A stretch of 64,000 bases of DNA. It comes from Psoroptes ovis. Taxonomy: Eukaryota; Arthropoda; Arachnida; Sarcoptiformes; Psoroptidae. Shown here piece by piece: positions 25,946 through 39,276 of the stretch (positions are counted from its first letter, which is position 1; each line of letters begins with the position of its first letter). The notes beneath the pieces were generated by a model. The model ran no database searches. It was not told the origin of the DNA and saw only the letters and a program-made list of their open reading frames with translations. Where the stretch lies: positions 124,001-188,000 of the forward strand of contig PQWQ01000022.1 of the NCBI GenBank assembly GCA_002943765.1, read 5' to 3'. The position numbers were made by a program, and so were the translations under genes.

Positions 25946-28900
25946 ATGAAAACTTTCATCGAATGTCAATCCTGTCAATCATCAAACGGCCCAAGGCTAA
26001 TCGATATCGGTAATGATAATAACAGTAGGGTCAATAGAACCAACAATATTAATGATGATCAGGATGTTTCATTAATAAGAATCATCGATCATCAGCATCA
26101 ATTTAGTGATGAATGGTCAGCAAATAATTATGAAAACAGCAGCAATATCAATATCAACAACAACAATAACAGCAACACCTCTTCAACGAAAATAAGTGAT
26201 ATTTTTGCGGAAATTTTACATCATCCAATACCATTATCATCAATATTTACATTCAACAACATCATCAATATCATCATTAATCCGTCCAATTTGTCAAAGA
26301 AAAAATTGAATCATCATTATAATACATTATTAATAATATTATGGATATTAATATCATTATTATTATTGATGGCTAAACATATTCAATGTTATGATGATAA
26401 TTTCAATGATGATCTCGGTATGTATTTAATGAATTTTTTTCGTTTTTTTCCATTTTCAAAATTATACCTTAAGTGTGGTTTCGGAGAGCGAAGATTTGCT
26501 CTGAAACTAATTGCTTGAACATCTGCTTCACTGCATTACATGGGGTTTCTGAGCTTAATTTTAAATTTAAGCATCATTTAAACTAAAAAATTTTTAGGAT
26601 TCCTGTTTTAAACTAAACACAAATGAATATAATCATCAATTTAATATAATTAGCATCGCTTTGAACATCTCATTATTTTAAAAAACGATTCAATGCTTGA
26701 GTATGTTCGGAGGATGCAAATGGAGCCATGCGAAAAAAGTATGAGAGCCTCGGAAAAAAAAGCAATTTTCTTCTATGGGTTTCTTCTGGGTTTTCAGAAA
26801 ATTTATCGATTTTTATATGGAAATTTCCATCAATTTTCTTTTTGTTAAGCCCAATTTAGCTGCCCATAAAAATGTAATTGATTTTGGCACGTTTACTTTT
26901 CTAGTACTGTGTTTTCTATTCATTTCGAAACCCGAACACAATATTCAAATGAGAAACGTTTCAATTCGGCGAAAAGATTCGAAAATCATTTTTCAATAAA
27001 TTCAAATTGAAAATTCGGGAAAAATTCGTTCAAAAATCAATGATTTTCGATAAAATTAATTCTTCTCAGCCGAAATATATGGCTTTTTCTCAATAAATCA
27101 ATGGTACAGTTCAGGGCTCTGGCTCTAGTATGTTAGATCATTGTCTAGCCGCCAAAATATTTAAGCCAGAGAAAACCGATCGCAATGGTCAATGTTTTTT
27201 TCATGTTGTGTAAATATTTATTCATTTTGCAGGCCAAATTTGCGAGCCGTAGAAGCTTCTGTTTATTGAACATCTTTGCACACAGAAAAAAATTAGCATT
27301 ATTCATATGTTCAAAATAATGCATCACACACAGAGAGTATATGCATTCGATTTGAATTTAATTCAGAGAAATTGTAAACAAAATGTTCATTATCATATAA
27401 GGATAATGTCTTCAAACATCAATAATTCATCCAAAGAAAATTTTATTTTTGAATGAATAAGTATCTATCAATCACAATATCAATGGATGGCTTTATTTCT
27501 ATCGTAAATCTTTGAGAATCTTACATTTGATCATTGATCGACAATATTAAATTTTACAAAAATAAACAAAACAAAACAAGTGAAACAAACATATGAGAAC
27601 CATAAACAAGAACTCAATGAAATGCAGAAATATGCACACACTAATCATGAAAACGGTAGCTTAAATTCATGTGTACGCATCGACACCGGCTTTCGCTCAA
27701 CTTACAACGACTGTCATTCAATTGTCACATTGAAAAATCAAAATCTTAATATATCTGGATATATGTTTGAATCTAACATTGAAAAATAACCGAAACAAAA
27801 ATGTCAACGAAAATACTTGGAAAAATACTGAATACTAGAGCCTTTGTGAGAAGGTTTGATGATGATGACAGGCCTTCAAATACTTGATCATTGGATATCT
27901 TCTTGGATATTTCTTAGATATTCTCTCGAATGCAAATGTTCGCAAAATGAAGATGACACATTTGAATTTTTGAAAAATATCACTCGACACTTATCGGACA
28001 TGCCTGCATACATCTCGATATGAACGTATCTTATTGATATGATTTTTCATACGAAAAAAAAAATTGACAAGTGTTTGTATTAGGCGCAATGAATGAACAT
28101 GACTTGGTGCATCAGCATTTAATCAATGGCTTTTTTCACTGAAATTACACACATATGATCAACACCAAAGCTTATATATCGAATTACATAATTTAAAATA
28201 ATTCATTTAAATTTTTGCTTAATGAATTATCTATCATTTTTCATTCATTCATTCATTTATTCCATATTTCTTCTTTGGGAAATTAATGGAATATTTTAAT
28301 TAAAATCTATTCACATTTATTCATGATGAGTAGTCTATGAAGAAGCTTATGGAAGCTCTATGGGTAAATTAATGAATTCAAATATTATAATTTACATTTA
28401 GAACAATTAAGACCAAGGGTTTTTCAAAAAAAACCTTTTACATTGTTTGCTACACCGAAATGATTGATTATTCGCACAAATAATGCTCGATCTAAGAAAT
28501 TATTCTTTGCCAATTCTAAATGAATCAATCAGCAATTCAATGAACTTGTTTCGTTTTCGTTCATGGACCTTGCCAGGATAATTTTCAGGAGAATCTCATT
28601 ATCATCATTTGGCACTAAACGCGTGTCAAAATAAAATAAATTGTTTTGACAATTTTTTTACTACTTTTCTATTTTGTTATTTTATTTGTTTGTTCAAAGA
28701 TTCAAACGTAGAAATAATTGAAAAAATAGTAATTCAATTCTCATATCTAAATCGCTACGAAATATAAAATACGTTTATCGATCCAAATAGTTCAAACTTA
28801 TTGACTAATAATTGGTTGTCCGTAAAGTTTTGGCCGATTTTTACGAGCGACTCGATTGATTTATCGGAATGAACTTTTCGAGCAACCTAATAAAATGGAA

Positions 28901-31900
28901 ATATATACGATTACTATTCACTACTTTCAAAAATTTAATTTTCGGATTCAAAATTCAAACAATAGAAAACTAGAATATGTTCTATCAAATTCTACTAAAT
29001 ACACAATTAAAACTTGGCACGATTCTCGGTTATCAGAAATTTTTCGTTCGATTATTCAGGGTGTTATATCCGGTTCGCTCGGGGCCATTTTATCATTTCA
29101 TTTTTTTATTTCATTGATTCACTGATTCATTTTTTTAGTTTGGCATTGAATTCTGTTTTTTTCATTAAATTCAATTATTCGATTCATTTGTTCATTCATT
29201 TGGAAGGCAGCAGCAGCAGCATTAAATTGTCAAATATATCCAATATTATTATTATTATTCATAATGATAATGAAAAATGGCTTCTAGCTAAATATATTCA
29301 ATGGTTTCATTCATTCATTGTCTATGTGTGTGAGCGCAATATATTTGCATTGATAACAACAAAATTAAATAAATTTAATTTAAATATAAATATAAATATC
29401 TATTATTAATTGGATCAAAATAGCATTAACAAACAAGAAATATATAATGAAATTCTATTTAATTCTATGAACTTTAATTTCATTTATTCTAATTGAATAT
29501 TTTCACATTTTTTTCATCATCAAAAAGATCAAACATTCACGAGCATATGTGAATCGAATGGTGGAATCAATGCAATCGGTATGGAATCTGGTATGATACC
29601 AGATTCAGCATTAAGTGCATCTTCTAGTTATAATGAGCAAAGTGTTGGACCACAAAATGCTAGGTACGTATCGTTTGTAGCTTTCGATATATGACCCAAA
29701 AAATTAATTAAAATAATTATTTCACAATCATTTTGAAGATTGAATCGAGAATTATATGGAGGAGCATGGTGTCCATCAACACAAATAAATCAAACAAATT
29801 CTGGTCACGAATGGATACAAATCAATCTAACCGAAACATATGTGATCACAAAGATAGCCACACAAGGACGTTTCGGTAATGGTATGGGTGTCGAATATGC
29901 TGAAATATTTTGGCTAAATTATACACGTGACGGCGTTAGATGGACACGTTGGTCAAATATGAATGGTGAATTTGTAAGTATTGATTTGTTATTCGGGTCT
30001 TTAGTTTAGTTTAGTTTAGCTGCTGCTATTGTTGCTCGGGTTACTTATCAAATTATCCGCTTCTATTCTATCAAATGATTGACAATTTCAATTTAACAAT
30101 TGTTTGACTGTATTTCTCTTCATCATAATTACTATCAACATAAAACTAATTCAAATGATTCAACAAACAAACATGACATTATAAATGTTGAACACGTTTT
30201 TACGTTGTCAAATATGTTTTTTGGTGCCGAAATGCAATAATACAAAAATAATGATTTCATGTGAATGAATATGAGAATACACATACATATAACAACACAA
30301 CGCCATGTCTCTGTTCAATGGCTTCCAATGGTAACCAATGATTTTATTTTTTGGAAGGAAGCCATTAACATTTGACTGTCATTATCATTATTTTCACTCA
30401 CTTTTTGTAAAGCGCCCATTATCATTAGCATTAAATGACGATGATGTCATGTCATTTACGGAATTTTTAAAAAAATAACGGTTAAATTGATTTTTAACCA
30501 CTTTGAAACACATTCGAAAAACATTTTAAATGCATTCAGGAGCTTTAAATTCGCCACGATGGATTGGGCCAAAGAATGGCGCCATGCATATTTGAAAGGC
30601 CTTGTTTCACCAATTGGTTTCACTGGAACGATCATATTCTCTCGTATGTGAAACTTGAACATATTTGCATTTTTTCATTAAACGTTTTTTCATTAAATGA
30701 AAGAATACACAGGAATCAATCATACGTTCTCAGTTTAGCAAAGTATTCAAGAATGAATGTTGCTAATTGGCACTTTACAGCTTTTTATGGGTACCCCAAA
30801 ATTGTACCATTGAGACAGCAGCACAGTGAATCCACACACAATGTTTGTCCAATGCCAATATATACCTATGATAATATCATTTCTTAACTGAAATTTTTCA
30901 ACTTCACATATTTACATATTCACACATTAGCATTTTTGCACATTTATATATGTGTGTTTTGGGCAAAGCAATCGATGCTTAAAGCACTTAAAGTAAATTA
31001 GAATTTTCTTTCATACATCTCACATCTCATATAAGATTTTGAGACCTGAAAAACATTTGCAGCAGCAAAAGAGAATAAATAAATATCTTTTCAACACATT
31101 CAACTCTGAATTAGATAGAAATGAAAATGAAAATAATTGAATTAAATAATCAAACATTTTGTTTTCGATTGTAAAAAGATAGGTAGATATATGGTACGTT
31201 GCTCGTAAAGTTTTGGTCGATTTTCATACAACAATTCTATCATGATTAAGCGGAATAAACTTTTCGGACAGCCTAAATAGACAAAGATAGATAAATATTT
31301 CAACCATTTTCATTTCATTCGATTAAATATAATAATAATTTTCTCATATATCAATTGATGAAAAAATTGAAGAAAATGTACAGTCCCAAGAGCAATAATA
31401 TAACCGAATCGAACACACTATACTTCAATTTGATTCATTTTTTGGGCAAACGAAAAAAGCGGAATTTATTTCCTTGAATCGGTTCTGTAAAACATTTCAT
31501 TTCACATTTCAATGATCTATTCATATACTTCTTATAAACATCACAAGAAGCGAATCAATTCTCTGAAATCAAAGAATATTCTTACATTCAAAAAAAATCT
31601 GTAATGTCATTTGATTGCTTGCTTGCTTGAAGAGAGAAAAAAAATCACAAAACATCACATAATTGTATAGACACTGTATGTATGGAGTGTAATAATATAA
31701 ATATTGTATTGTCACAAGTGTTGTACAAAGAAATCAACCACCAAAAACATACATATTCAAAAACCAAATAATATCAAATGTGGGGATATCGATATATGAG
31801 AACATCTGTTGTATGCAAAATAATTTTTAATATCAAGAAATATTAAATTTTTATTTTTCTCTTGGATCAATGTTTTATCGGGAAATGTAATCTGTATGTA

Positions 31901-34900
31901 TCGAAACGATGCTGCTGTTGGTTTGAAAATATATTCACACAAACATATTTAGGATGTCCGAAAAGTTCATTCGGCTTAATCAATCGAGAGTTGCCACATG
32001 AAAATTGGCCAAAACTTTCGGGACAACCAAATATATTTCATTTCATACATCGTCATCCAAACAAACATCCATCATTCATTTTGAGAAATTTTTTAAAATT
32101 GTAATATGGATGATTTGCTTCAATTATTGATAGATAGGTAGAAAAAATGTTTTAGCAAATATTTAGAAACTCATTTATTTAATATAAATGAATAAATGCA
32201 TCATGATTGAACGATTGAATTATGATCGATTGATGTTATTTTCAAATTCATATTCAATTTTGAATTTTGAATTTGAATTATTCAACAAAAATGTGCATTT
32301 ATGTATATTTCCATTACACAGCATCAATTACGATTATCAAAATAAATTTCAGCGTAAAAATCGGCGTAAAACAATATTTTCAGACAGATAAATGAACTCA
32401 TATCGGAGAGTTAATATTTGGTTCGACCAAATCATATATTCGAATGATCAAAGCTTAAATTGGAATTGTTTTCTCATGGAATTTCTAGCAATCAATACAC
32501 TGCAGTTATTATTCTTGAGAATCGAATATGAAATTCTAAATTGATCCAAGAATTTATTTATTTCCACTTAAATGTAATAATCATCATTTTGAAATGAATC
32601 AACCAGGAATGTGTTCATGTTCGGAAATGAATTTGTGATTTTGGGCTACGGGAATGAACGATTCCGTTTCGACGATCAATGATGTGAGAAGGGGCAACAT
32701 CGGAAAAATTTGAAAATAATCATTTCGATGGAAAGCATTACAACTTGCTTAGCGAATGCGTACACATTTGAAAAAAATTCGTTTACAGGGGTTCAAATGA
32801 TTTATGATTTGGGCCCACTCTCACATACCCACTCACACACATACGCACACACCGACATTCCGATTGAAATTTTTCAGAAATGTTTTTTTTCAAAATTTTT
32901 TTTCAGATCTAAAAAAATTTTTTCTTATCTGTAAAATTTCAGGATATACAAGGCAATATGGACACTTATTCGATTGTTGAAAATGTATTAACCATTCCAT
33001 TGGTTGCCATTACTGCCATACGTTTATTGCCTGTTTCATCTTATACCCGAACATGTTGTTTACGTTTAGAAATTTATGGCTGTCCATATAAAGGTGAATA
33101 AACTACTACTATAGTGTTTACATCACAGACTATAAGCTATACAAATATCTTTATTTACGAAAAAACACATTTGACCTTTTCATTTATTTACTTTCGAATT
33201 ATAGATGGCCCAATATCCTACTCAATGATAGACGGACAATTAAATGGACGTTTTGGTGATCTTATCGATCATACTTATGATGGATATCGTTCAGAAACAG
33301 GATTCTTATCGGATGGCCTAGGCCAATTGACCGATGGAATACGTGGTGATGATAATTATAAAGTAAATAAAGGATTCGAATGGATCGGTTGGAAAGCAAA
33401 TACACAATCAGTTGTTTCGATTACATTTCGTTTTGCTGATATTCGTAATTTTACATCGGCAACATTTCATTGTCACAACATGTTCACCAAAGATATACAA
33501 GTGTTTCATTCGGCACAAATTTGGTTTAGTTTAGATGGCCGTCAATGGTCATCGATGCCTGAAGATTTTGCCTACATGCCCGATATGGTCTTTGAAAAAG
33601 CACGCGATGTAATCATTCATCTTCATCATCGAATTGGTCGTTTTATTAAATTTGATTTTCGTTTCGCTGCTAAATGGTTACTGATTAGCGAGGTACATGC
33701 CTTGTAGAAATCCTTGAATATTAAATAGTCAATCATGTTATTTTATTCAATCGAAAACATAGGCAACATTCGATTCCAATGCCGTCAATGGTGGATTATC
33801 AATCAATGAATTAGATTTCGTTGACAGTCGTCCGATTACTAAATCATTATTAAATGCAAACAACAACATACAAACATCGAGCAGCATTAACACGCAAATC
33901 AATAGACACAATAGCAATAATAATAATGATTCATACAATAGCCTGTATAGAGAGCCATTCTTTCTCATTGGTTTTACCATTATGATTGTTTTATTGATCA
34001 CAATATTCATCATTATGTTGATATGGTTCACACAAAAACGAAAAGAAAAGATAACTGGTTTGTATATTATTATTTCAAACACGCAATAATAATTCAACCA
34101 TTTCTAATGATTCTATTTGTTTTTGTCTTTTTTTGATTGGGGCCCAGGTTCTGAATATACAACAGTACCGATGAAAGATGTTTCACCTTCTGCAATTTAT
34201 TGTGAACCTAATGGTTTTGCAAATCATCATCATCATCATTTAACATTTCCTAATGTTTCGGTTACTGCTGATCCGGAATATGCTGTACCCGATTTACTCG
34301 GTGGTGGTGGTGGTGGTGTTGGTGGCGGTGGAAGCAATGGACCATCATCAACATTTATGACCACAAACAAAGCCAATAATAATCTATTATTCATTAACAA
34401 TTACAGACAACAGCAGCAGCCATTAATTTCTTCATTTGCAAATAAAACAATGATGATGGCCAACAATCCAGATGATGGAAAAGCACGTTATTATGCTGCA
34501 ACCGATGTTCTTGTTCGAAATGGTGGCAATAATTATCCGACCTCAAATATCGTAGCAATAAATCGTAATGGCAATAGCCCATTATCATTGGCTCCATTGC
34601 CAGCCAGTCAAGTTTATCCTACTAAACACGATTCAACTCCATCATCATCGTTGTCATCATCAAATACATCAAAAGTATTGAAAAACAATAATTCATCCAC
34701 CCCATTAACAGCATTAGAAATTTATGAAAATACTCCCATAACCAGTAATGGTTCATCGCTATCAAATTCAATGGCGCCTTTATTGAAAGACAAAGAAATC
34801 AGTATCATCGATGGCCATTTTGGTTATTCAAAATATGGTGATTGTGAACTTGGATATTTGAATCGAAGTAAAAATGATAAACAATTAGTTTTTTTGAAAA

Positions 34901-35841
34901 CTTTATCATCGAATCAAAATACTAAATTACAAAAAGAATTCGTAGCCGAAATGAATGAAAAATGGCGCCTGTCAAATCAATGTCCGAAAATATTTGCAAA
35001 ATTATTTGGATATATATCTAAATATGATTATTTAGCAATGGTCATCGAATGTGGTGATATGGATCTCAAGAGATTTCTCTCAAATTCTTCATCACAAATC
35101 ATAAGGTACTAATTTTCAAAATTTTAATCAACGAAAATTGATTAATCTTTATTTCACTCTAACAGAATGGAACAATTACTCGAAATAAGTAGACAAATAG
35201 CAAAAGCAATGCAAGAACTACATGAAAATAGCTTCATACATCGTGATTTAGCGGCTAGAAATTGTTTGATTTATCCGAAAAATTTTCAGATAAAAATTTC
35301 GGATATTGGTTCATCGAATAATGAATACAAAAATGAATATTATCAACAATGTTTCCCAATACGATGGATGAGTAATGAAGCAATCATCGAAAGCAAATTC
35401 ACCACTAAAAGTGATGTCTATAGTTTTGGTGTTACACTGTGGGAAATAATGAACTATTGTCAATCATTACCACACCACTTTTTAAGCGATGAAGAGTTAT
35501 TAACACATGTTTATAATTATGAAAATTTAGACAAGGTAAGACAGCATTTTTTCAATTGTATTCACCTCACATTTTCACATCAAATCGTTTCATTGTTGAC
35601 CCAACAGGTATATGATACATCATCATCAACATCATCGACTGCATTCTATAATCATCCATTCACTAATAATGACAATATAAATGAGCTGACCAAATATAAT
35701 CTTTTACAACTGCCGAAACCAAAAGATTGTTCAAATGATATTTATGATTTAATTATTGAATGTACCCAATACATGGCCGATTCTCGTCCAGAATTCGAAG
35801 AAATTGTCAATTTTATCCAAACAAAAAATTTGGCTTTATAG
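25946..35841 (+). CDS. Discoidin domain receptor tyrosine kinase
   Basis: Likely collagen-sensing receptor kinase at the plasma membrane. Nine exons: 25946-26417, 29528-29663, 29739-29973, 32943-33093, 33205-33692, 33763-34057, 34148-35105, 35166-35535, 35608-35841. Phases close to give 1112 residues. Discoidin domain about 165-330 (GMESGMIPDSALSASS, GGAWCP, LRLEIYGC); discoidin-like domain to about 494 (GLGQLTDG, FHCHNMFT); membrane helix about 560-584; juxtamembrane EYAVP resembling DDR1/2; kinase about 809-1112 with FLKTL (K843), HRDLAARN (D938), PIRWM and SDVYSFGVTLWE. Two oddities. The DFG motif reads DIG (957-959) and the glycine loop is degenerate. A 125-residue Asn-rich stretch precedes the only N-terminal hydrophobic segment (about 127-148), so the true start, signal peptide or first exon may differ. 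The first two long introns (3.1 and 3.0 kb) hold MITEs. The family call is firm; kinase activity is uncertain. Confidence 0.93.
28811..28890 (+). mobile_element. Mariner-type MITE, subfamily A, in receptor intron 1
   Basis: Starts attggttgtccgtaaagttt and ends gaacttttcgagcaacctaa, followed by ta. The interior has ggccgatttttacgagcgac then tcgattgatttatcggaatg. Lies in the first intron of the discoidin receptor gene, in the sense orientation of the family. Confidence 0.85.
31193..31276 (+). mobile_element. Mariner-type MITE, subfamily A, in receptor intron 3
   Basis: Starts ggtacgttgctcgtaaagtt, a diverged left terminus. Interior ggtcgattttcatacaacaa then tctatcatgattaagcggaa; the right arm aacttttcggacagcctaa is intact. 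Lies in the third intron of the discoidin receptor gene. Confidence 0.8.
31949..32030 (-). mobile_element. Mariner-type MITE, subfamily A, reverse, in receptor intron 3
   Basis: Starts ttaggatgtccgaaaagttc. Interior attcggcttaatcaatcgag then gttgccacatgaaaattggc, and the right arm aactttcgggacaaccaaa. Lies in the third intron of the discoidin receptor gene. Confidence 0.85.
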
Positions 35842-36806
35842 CCCTAAATACATTCAAAAACATTCATCATCAATTTAGAATCATTTCTTGAATAAATTGT
35901 GATACTTTTTTTTGGCTGTTATCAATTCTGATTTAATTGTAATTTGTATTATAAACGAATTTTATGCATGCATAATGCTCATATCAGTGACATATTTGGC
36001 TAATTAACTATTATTAATTAATCAATCTCAAATAATTCGAATGTATATTTAATTTGTACATATAATCAACCAACCAATCAATTTTTTTACATTTATGATC
36101 AATTTAATAAATTTAATCAATTATTTTGTACACTTTTTATGTCTATTATTTGATGATTAATATTTACTCAATCAAAATGGTCATTTCGTTTGGAAAAGTT
36201 GCAAAATTATCAGCGTAAAATGCAACATGAAAATAAACTGGACACATATCTATCCTTGACCTTATTGATTGATTTTTGATTAAACCCTACACATGCTGTA
36301 CATATGATGATGACTATACGGAAATGTTTAGCCAGTTTATTAATGTTCACATTATCAACAAACATATCATCTCTCAACTTGATGACTGGCTAAAACCTCT
36401 TTTTCATGTTTTTTGATGTTTTCTGGTTTGTTTAGTTAAAGGCATTTTGATCAGTGTTTATATGTGTTTATTCGCAAATGTATGGCCATTCACAATCTTG
36501 AAATGATTAGATTTACAAAATGACAAATAAGATATGAAGATCATTTATTTGTTTACTGATATTTTTGTATCAAAAATATACTCAGTGAATCACACCCAAA
36601 TTAATGATCAGTGGTAATAAACAGCTGGTAACCTCGTGAGTGATCAATTATCGATTATGATTCAATGAGAATTTCAATGTAAATAAATGTTCAATTTTCA
36701 TTTTCAAAACCTTTAATTGGTATTTAAACTATGACATTATTTTCGATTGTTGAGTTTGTCATTTGTGAAAAATTTTCAATTTGTTCAAATTTCAAAAATC
36801 TTCAAA
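35842..36806. other. Intergenic spacer, receptor to sphingomyelinase
   Basis: About 960 bp between two plus-strand genes. It should hold the 3' end of the receptor mRNA and the promoter and 5' leader of the sphingomyelinase gene. I see no open frame, no MITE copy and no clear core promoter motif. Confidence 0.6.
35891..35896 (+). promoter_or_regulatory. Candidate poly(A) signal of the receptor gene
   Basis: An AATAAA hexamer about 50 bases after the stop codon of the discoidin receptor. Further AT-rich hexamers follow, so the used site could be elsewhere. Confidence 0.5.
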
Positions 36807-39116
36807 ATGAATATATCGAATAGTGAATTGAAATTGTTATTAATTTCAATGTTAATATCGACATTGTTCGTACAAATGATTAATTGTCGAATTGAATACA
36901 AGAATTTCGATACAGTGAATGGCATTGAAAAAGCCATGATTAAAGTCGATAAATTTTCATCCAAATCTTTTCAAAATATTGAAACAGAACAAAATTGGAT
37001 AGAATCAAATGAAGCGCCACAATCACCATCATCATCATCATCTACATCTAAAGGAAATAAAGAAGGCTCCAGTACAAGTACGATGGTTATTGATTTACTT
37101 AAGAAAGCTTTTCGCTTGCTAAATCTCAAACAAATGGTTAAAAATATTCAACTAGGCCGGTCATCTTCGGGCACGTGTTTAGCTTGTAAAGTTACCATGA
37201 CCGGTATCAAATATCTGATTGATTATGGCCGAGGACTCGAAGATGTGTCTTATGTAACCAAATATTTATGTAAAACACTGGCGCTGCAAACTGATCGTGT
37301 TTGCGATGGATATATTGACAACTTTATTGTTGGTATTGTTGAACTTTCACACGATTTATATTTATTTGTTCCATGATTCATGTTTAATTTGTTTAATTTT
37401 TTGCAGGAAGAATTTGTTGTGGTCATGTCACACGTGAATATTAGCTCGAATGAATTATGTGGCTATTTGTTGGGTGCAACATGCAACACAGTCATTCATC
37501 CATTGTACACGTGGAATATTCGTTTACCTGATCGACCACTATTTTCTAAGCCATTTTTTCGATGGCCATTCCGGGCACAGCAAACATTCAAAGTACTACA
37601 GATATCTGATTTACACATTGATTTAGATTATACTGAACATTCAAATGCTGTTTGTAATGAACCATTGTGCTGTCGAGAAGATTCACCATTACGCCCAATG
37701 ACAAAAGCTAAAGCATCAAATCATGCTGGTTACTGGGGTGATTATCGAGATTGTGATGTACCATTACGATTAGTTGATCAAACATTTCGATGGATACGAG
37801 ATAATCATCCAGACATTGAATACATACTATGGACCGGTGATATTCCACCGCACGATATATGGAATCAAACGAAACAAAGTCAATTACGTTACATTGATTT
37901 GGCTGGTCATTTGTTCAACGAATATTTTGGTCATATTCCCATCTATCCTGTAGTTGGTAATCATGAAAGTTTACCGATGAATAGGTTCATATCACATAAA
38001 ATTGATTATTCAACAAATTCTAATCAATATTTTCTCTGTTACAGTTTTCCATTGAATTCACATCCTGCGATCGCACAAAAATATAACAAACAATGGCTTT
38101 ATGATCGACTAGCATCCATTTGGTCACAATGGTTACCATCTGAAACTCGTTCGACCATTGAAAAGTAATTAGTATTCCTCACATTGATTTCTTACATTTA
38201 ATTAATTGTCTATTCACACATAAAGGGGTGCATATTTTGCTACTCGTGTTCGAAAAGGATTGAAAATAATATCATTGAATACCAATTTCTGCAACATACA
38301 AAATTGGTGGGTACTGTTGAACGCAACTGATCCCGGTGAACAGCTTGAATGGCTTGTACAACAATTAACGGAATCCGAACGATTAGGCGAAATGGTATGT
38401 TCAATTAATTCGATTCATTTGATTCGATAATCAGTGATTTTATTTGGAAAAAGGTTCAAATAATTGGCCACATACCACCTGGATCAAATGATTGTGCACA
38501 AATATGGAGCAAGAATTATAATCGAATCGTTAATCGGTTCTCATCAATAATCAAAGGTCAATTTTTTGGCCACACTCATAATGATGAATTCGAGCTATTT
38601 TATCGTGAATTGTGGCCAGAATTAGATTCAGATCATGAAATAACTTATATGCCAACAAACGTTGCTTACATTGGACCCAGTGTAACTACATTCGGCAATG
38701 TCAATCCAGGTTATCGAATATATGTGATCGATCAACAAACATTCGATATAATTGATCATGAAACATATTTTTTAAATTTAACCGAAGCAAATCAATACAG
38801 GGATCTGCTGCCATTACAATATCGGCTATCGTATCGGGCAAGAGAAGCATATGAAATGAATACATTATCACCGATGGAATGGCATCGTTTAGTGATGCGT
38901 ATGCGGACACCACTCAATCACAAAGATCGTTCATCACGCCGCATTCAAGAATCTAATCGTCTATTCAAATATTTTCATCAATATTTCTACAATCGAAGTG
39001 ATGATATTGGCAACGATAATAAATGTGATGATGAAAATTGTAAATATGAATTACTTTGTCGTTTGTTGACTGCACATTCATATAATACCACTCTGTGTCA
39101 ACATTTTCTGCTTTAA
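36807..39116 (+). CDS. Acid sphingomyelinase-type phosphodiesterase
   Basis: Predicted secreted or lysosomal zinc phosphodiesterase that splits sphingomyelin to ceramide and phosphocholine. Exons: 36807-37332, 37411-38164, 38226-38394, 38454-39116; 703 residues (human SMPD1 is about 630). The start ATG gives a signal peptide (LKLLLISMLISTLFVQMINC). A saposin-B domain follows, with CLACKVTMTGIKYLIDYG, LCKTLALQTDRVCDGY and CGYLLGATC. The calcineurin-like metallophosphoesterase domain has DLHIDLDY, TGDIPPHDIW, GNHES, GHIPPG and FFGHTHNDEF, so all metal-binding motifs are present; the C-terminal region matches LNPGYR/NPGYRIY and DHETY of the family. The first intron is uncertain: 37328/37407 or 37332/37411 give the same length and differ by one residue (NFIEEF or NFIVEF). 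Very close to the next gene on the same strand. Confidence 0.94.
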
Positions 39117-39242
39117 TTTAATTCAAAATAGCCCTTTTAGGCTCATAACAAATCAATTAGCACTGAATTCGATCTCTTAATAATTATTCTTTTATTTCAT
39201 TTTCAACAATTACTGTACATATAAATTTATTTCCATTTTTCC

Positions 39243-39248
39243 AATAAA
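39243..39248 (+). promoter_or_regulatory. Candidate poly(A) signal of the sphingomyelinase gene
   Basis: AATAAA about 127 bases after the stop codon and only about 28 bases before the start codon of the next gene. If used, the 3' end of this mRNA would overlap the leader or start of the downstream transcript. Confidence 0.5.
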
Positions 39249-39276
39249 ATTAATTGAAATTCGAATACTCTTTGAA

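Noticed and set aside
30456..30887. Overlapping frames on both strands in the third receptor intron
   Set aside because: No domain, no splice context, and opposite-strand frames over the same bases; treated as chance.
33747..34097. 116-codon minus-strand frame
   Set aside because: It overlaps the receptor transmembrane exon on the opposite strand; that exon has clear homology context and phase support.
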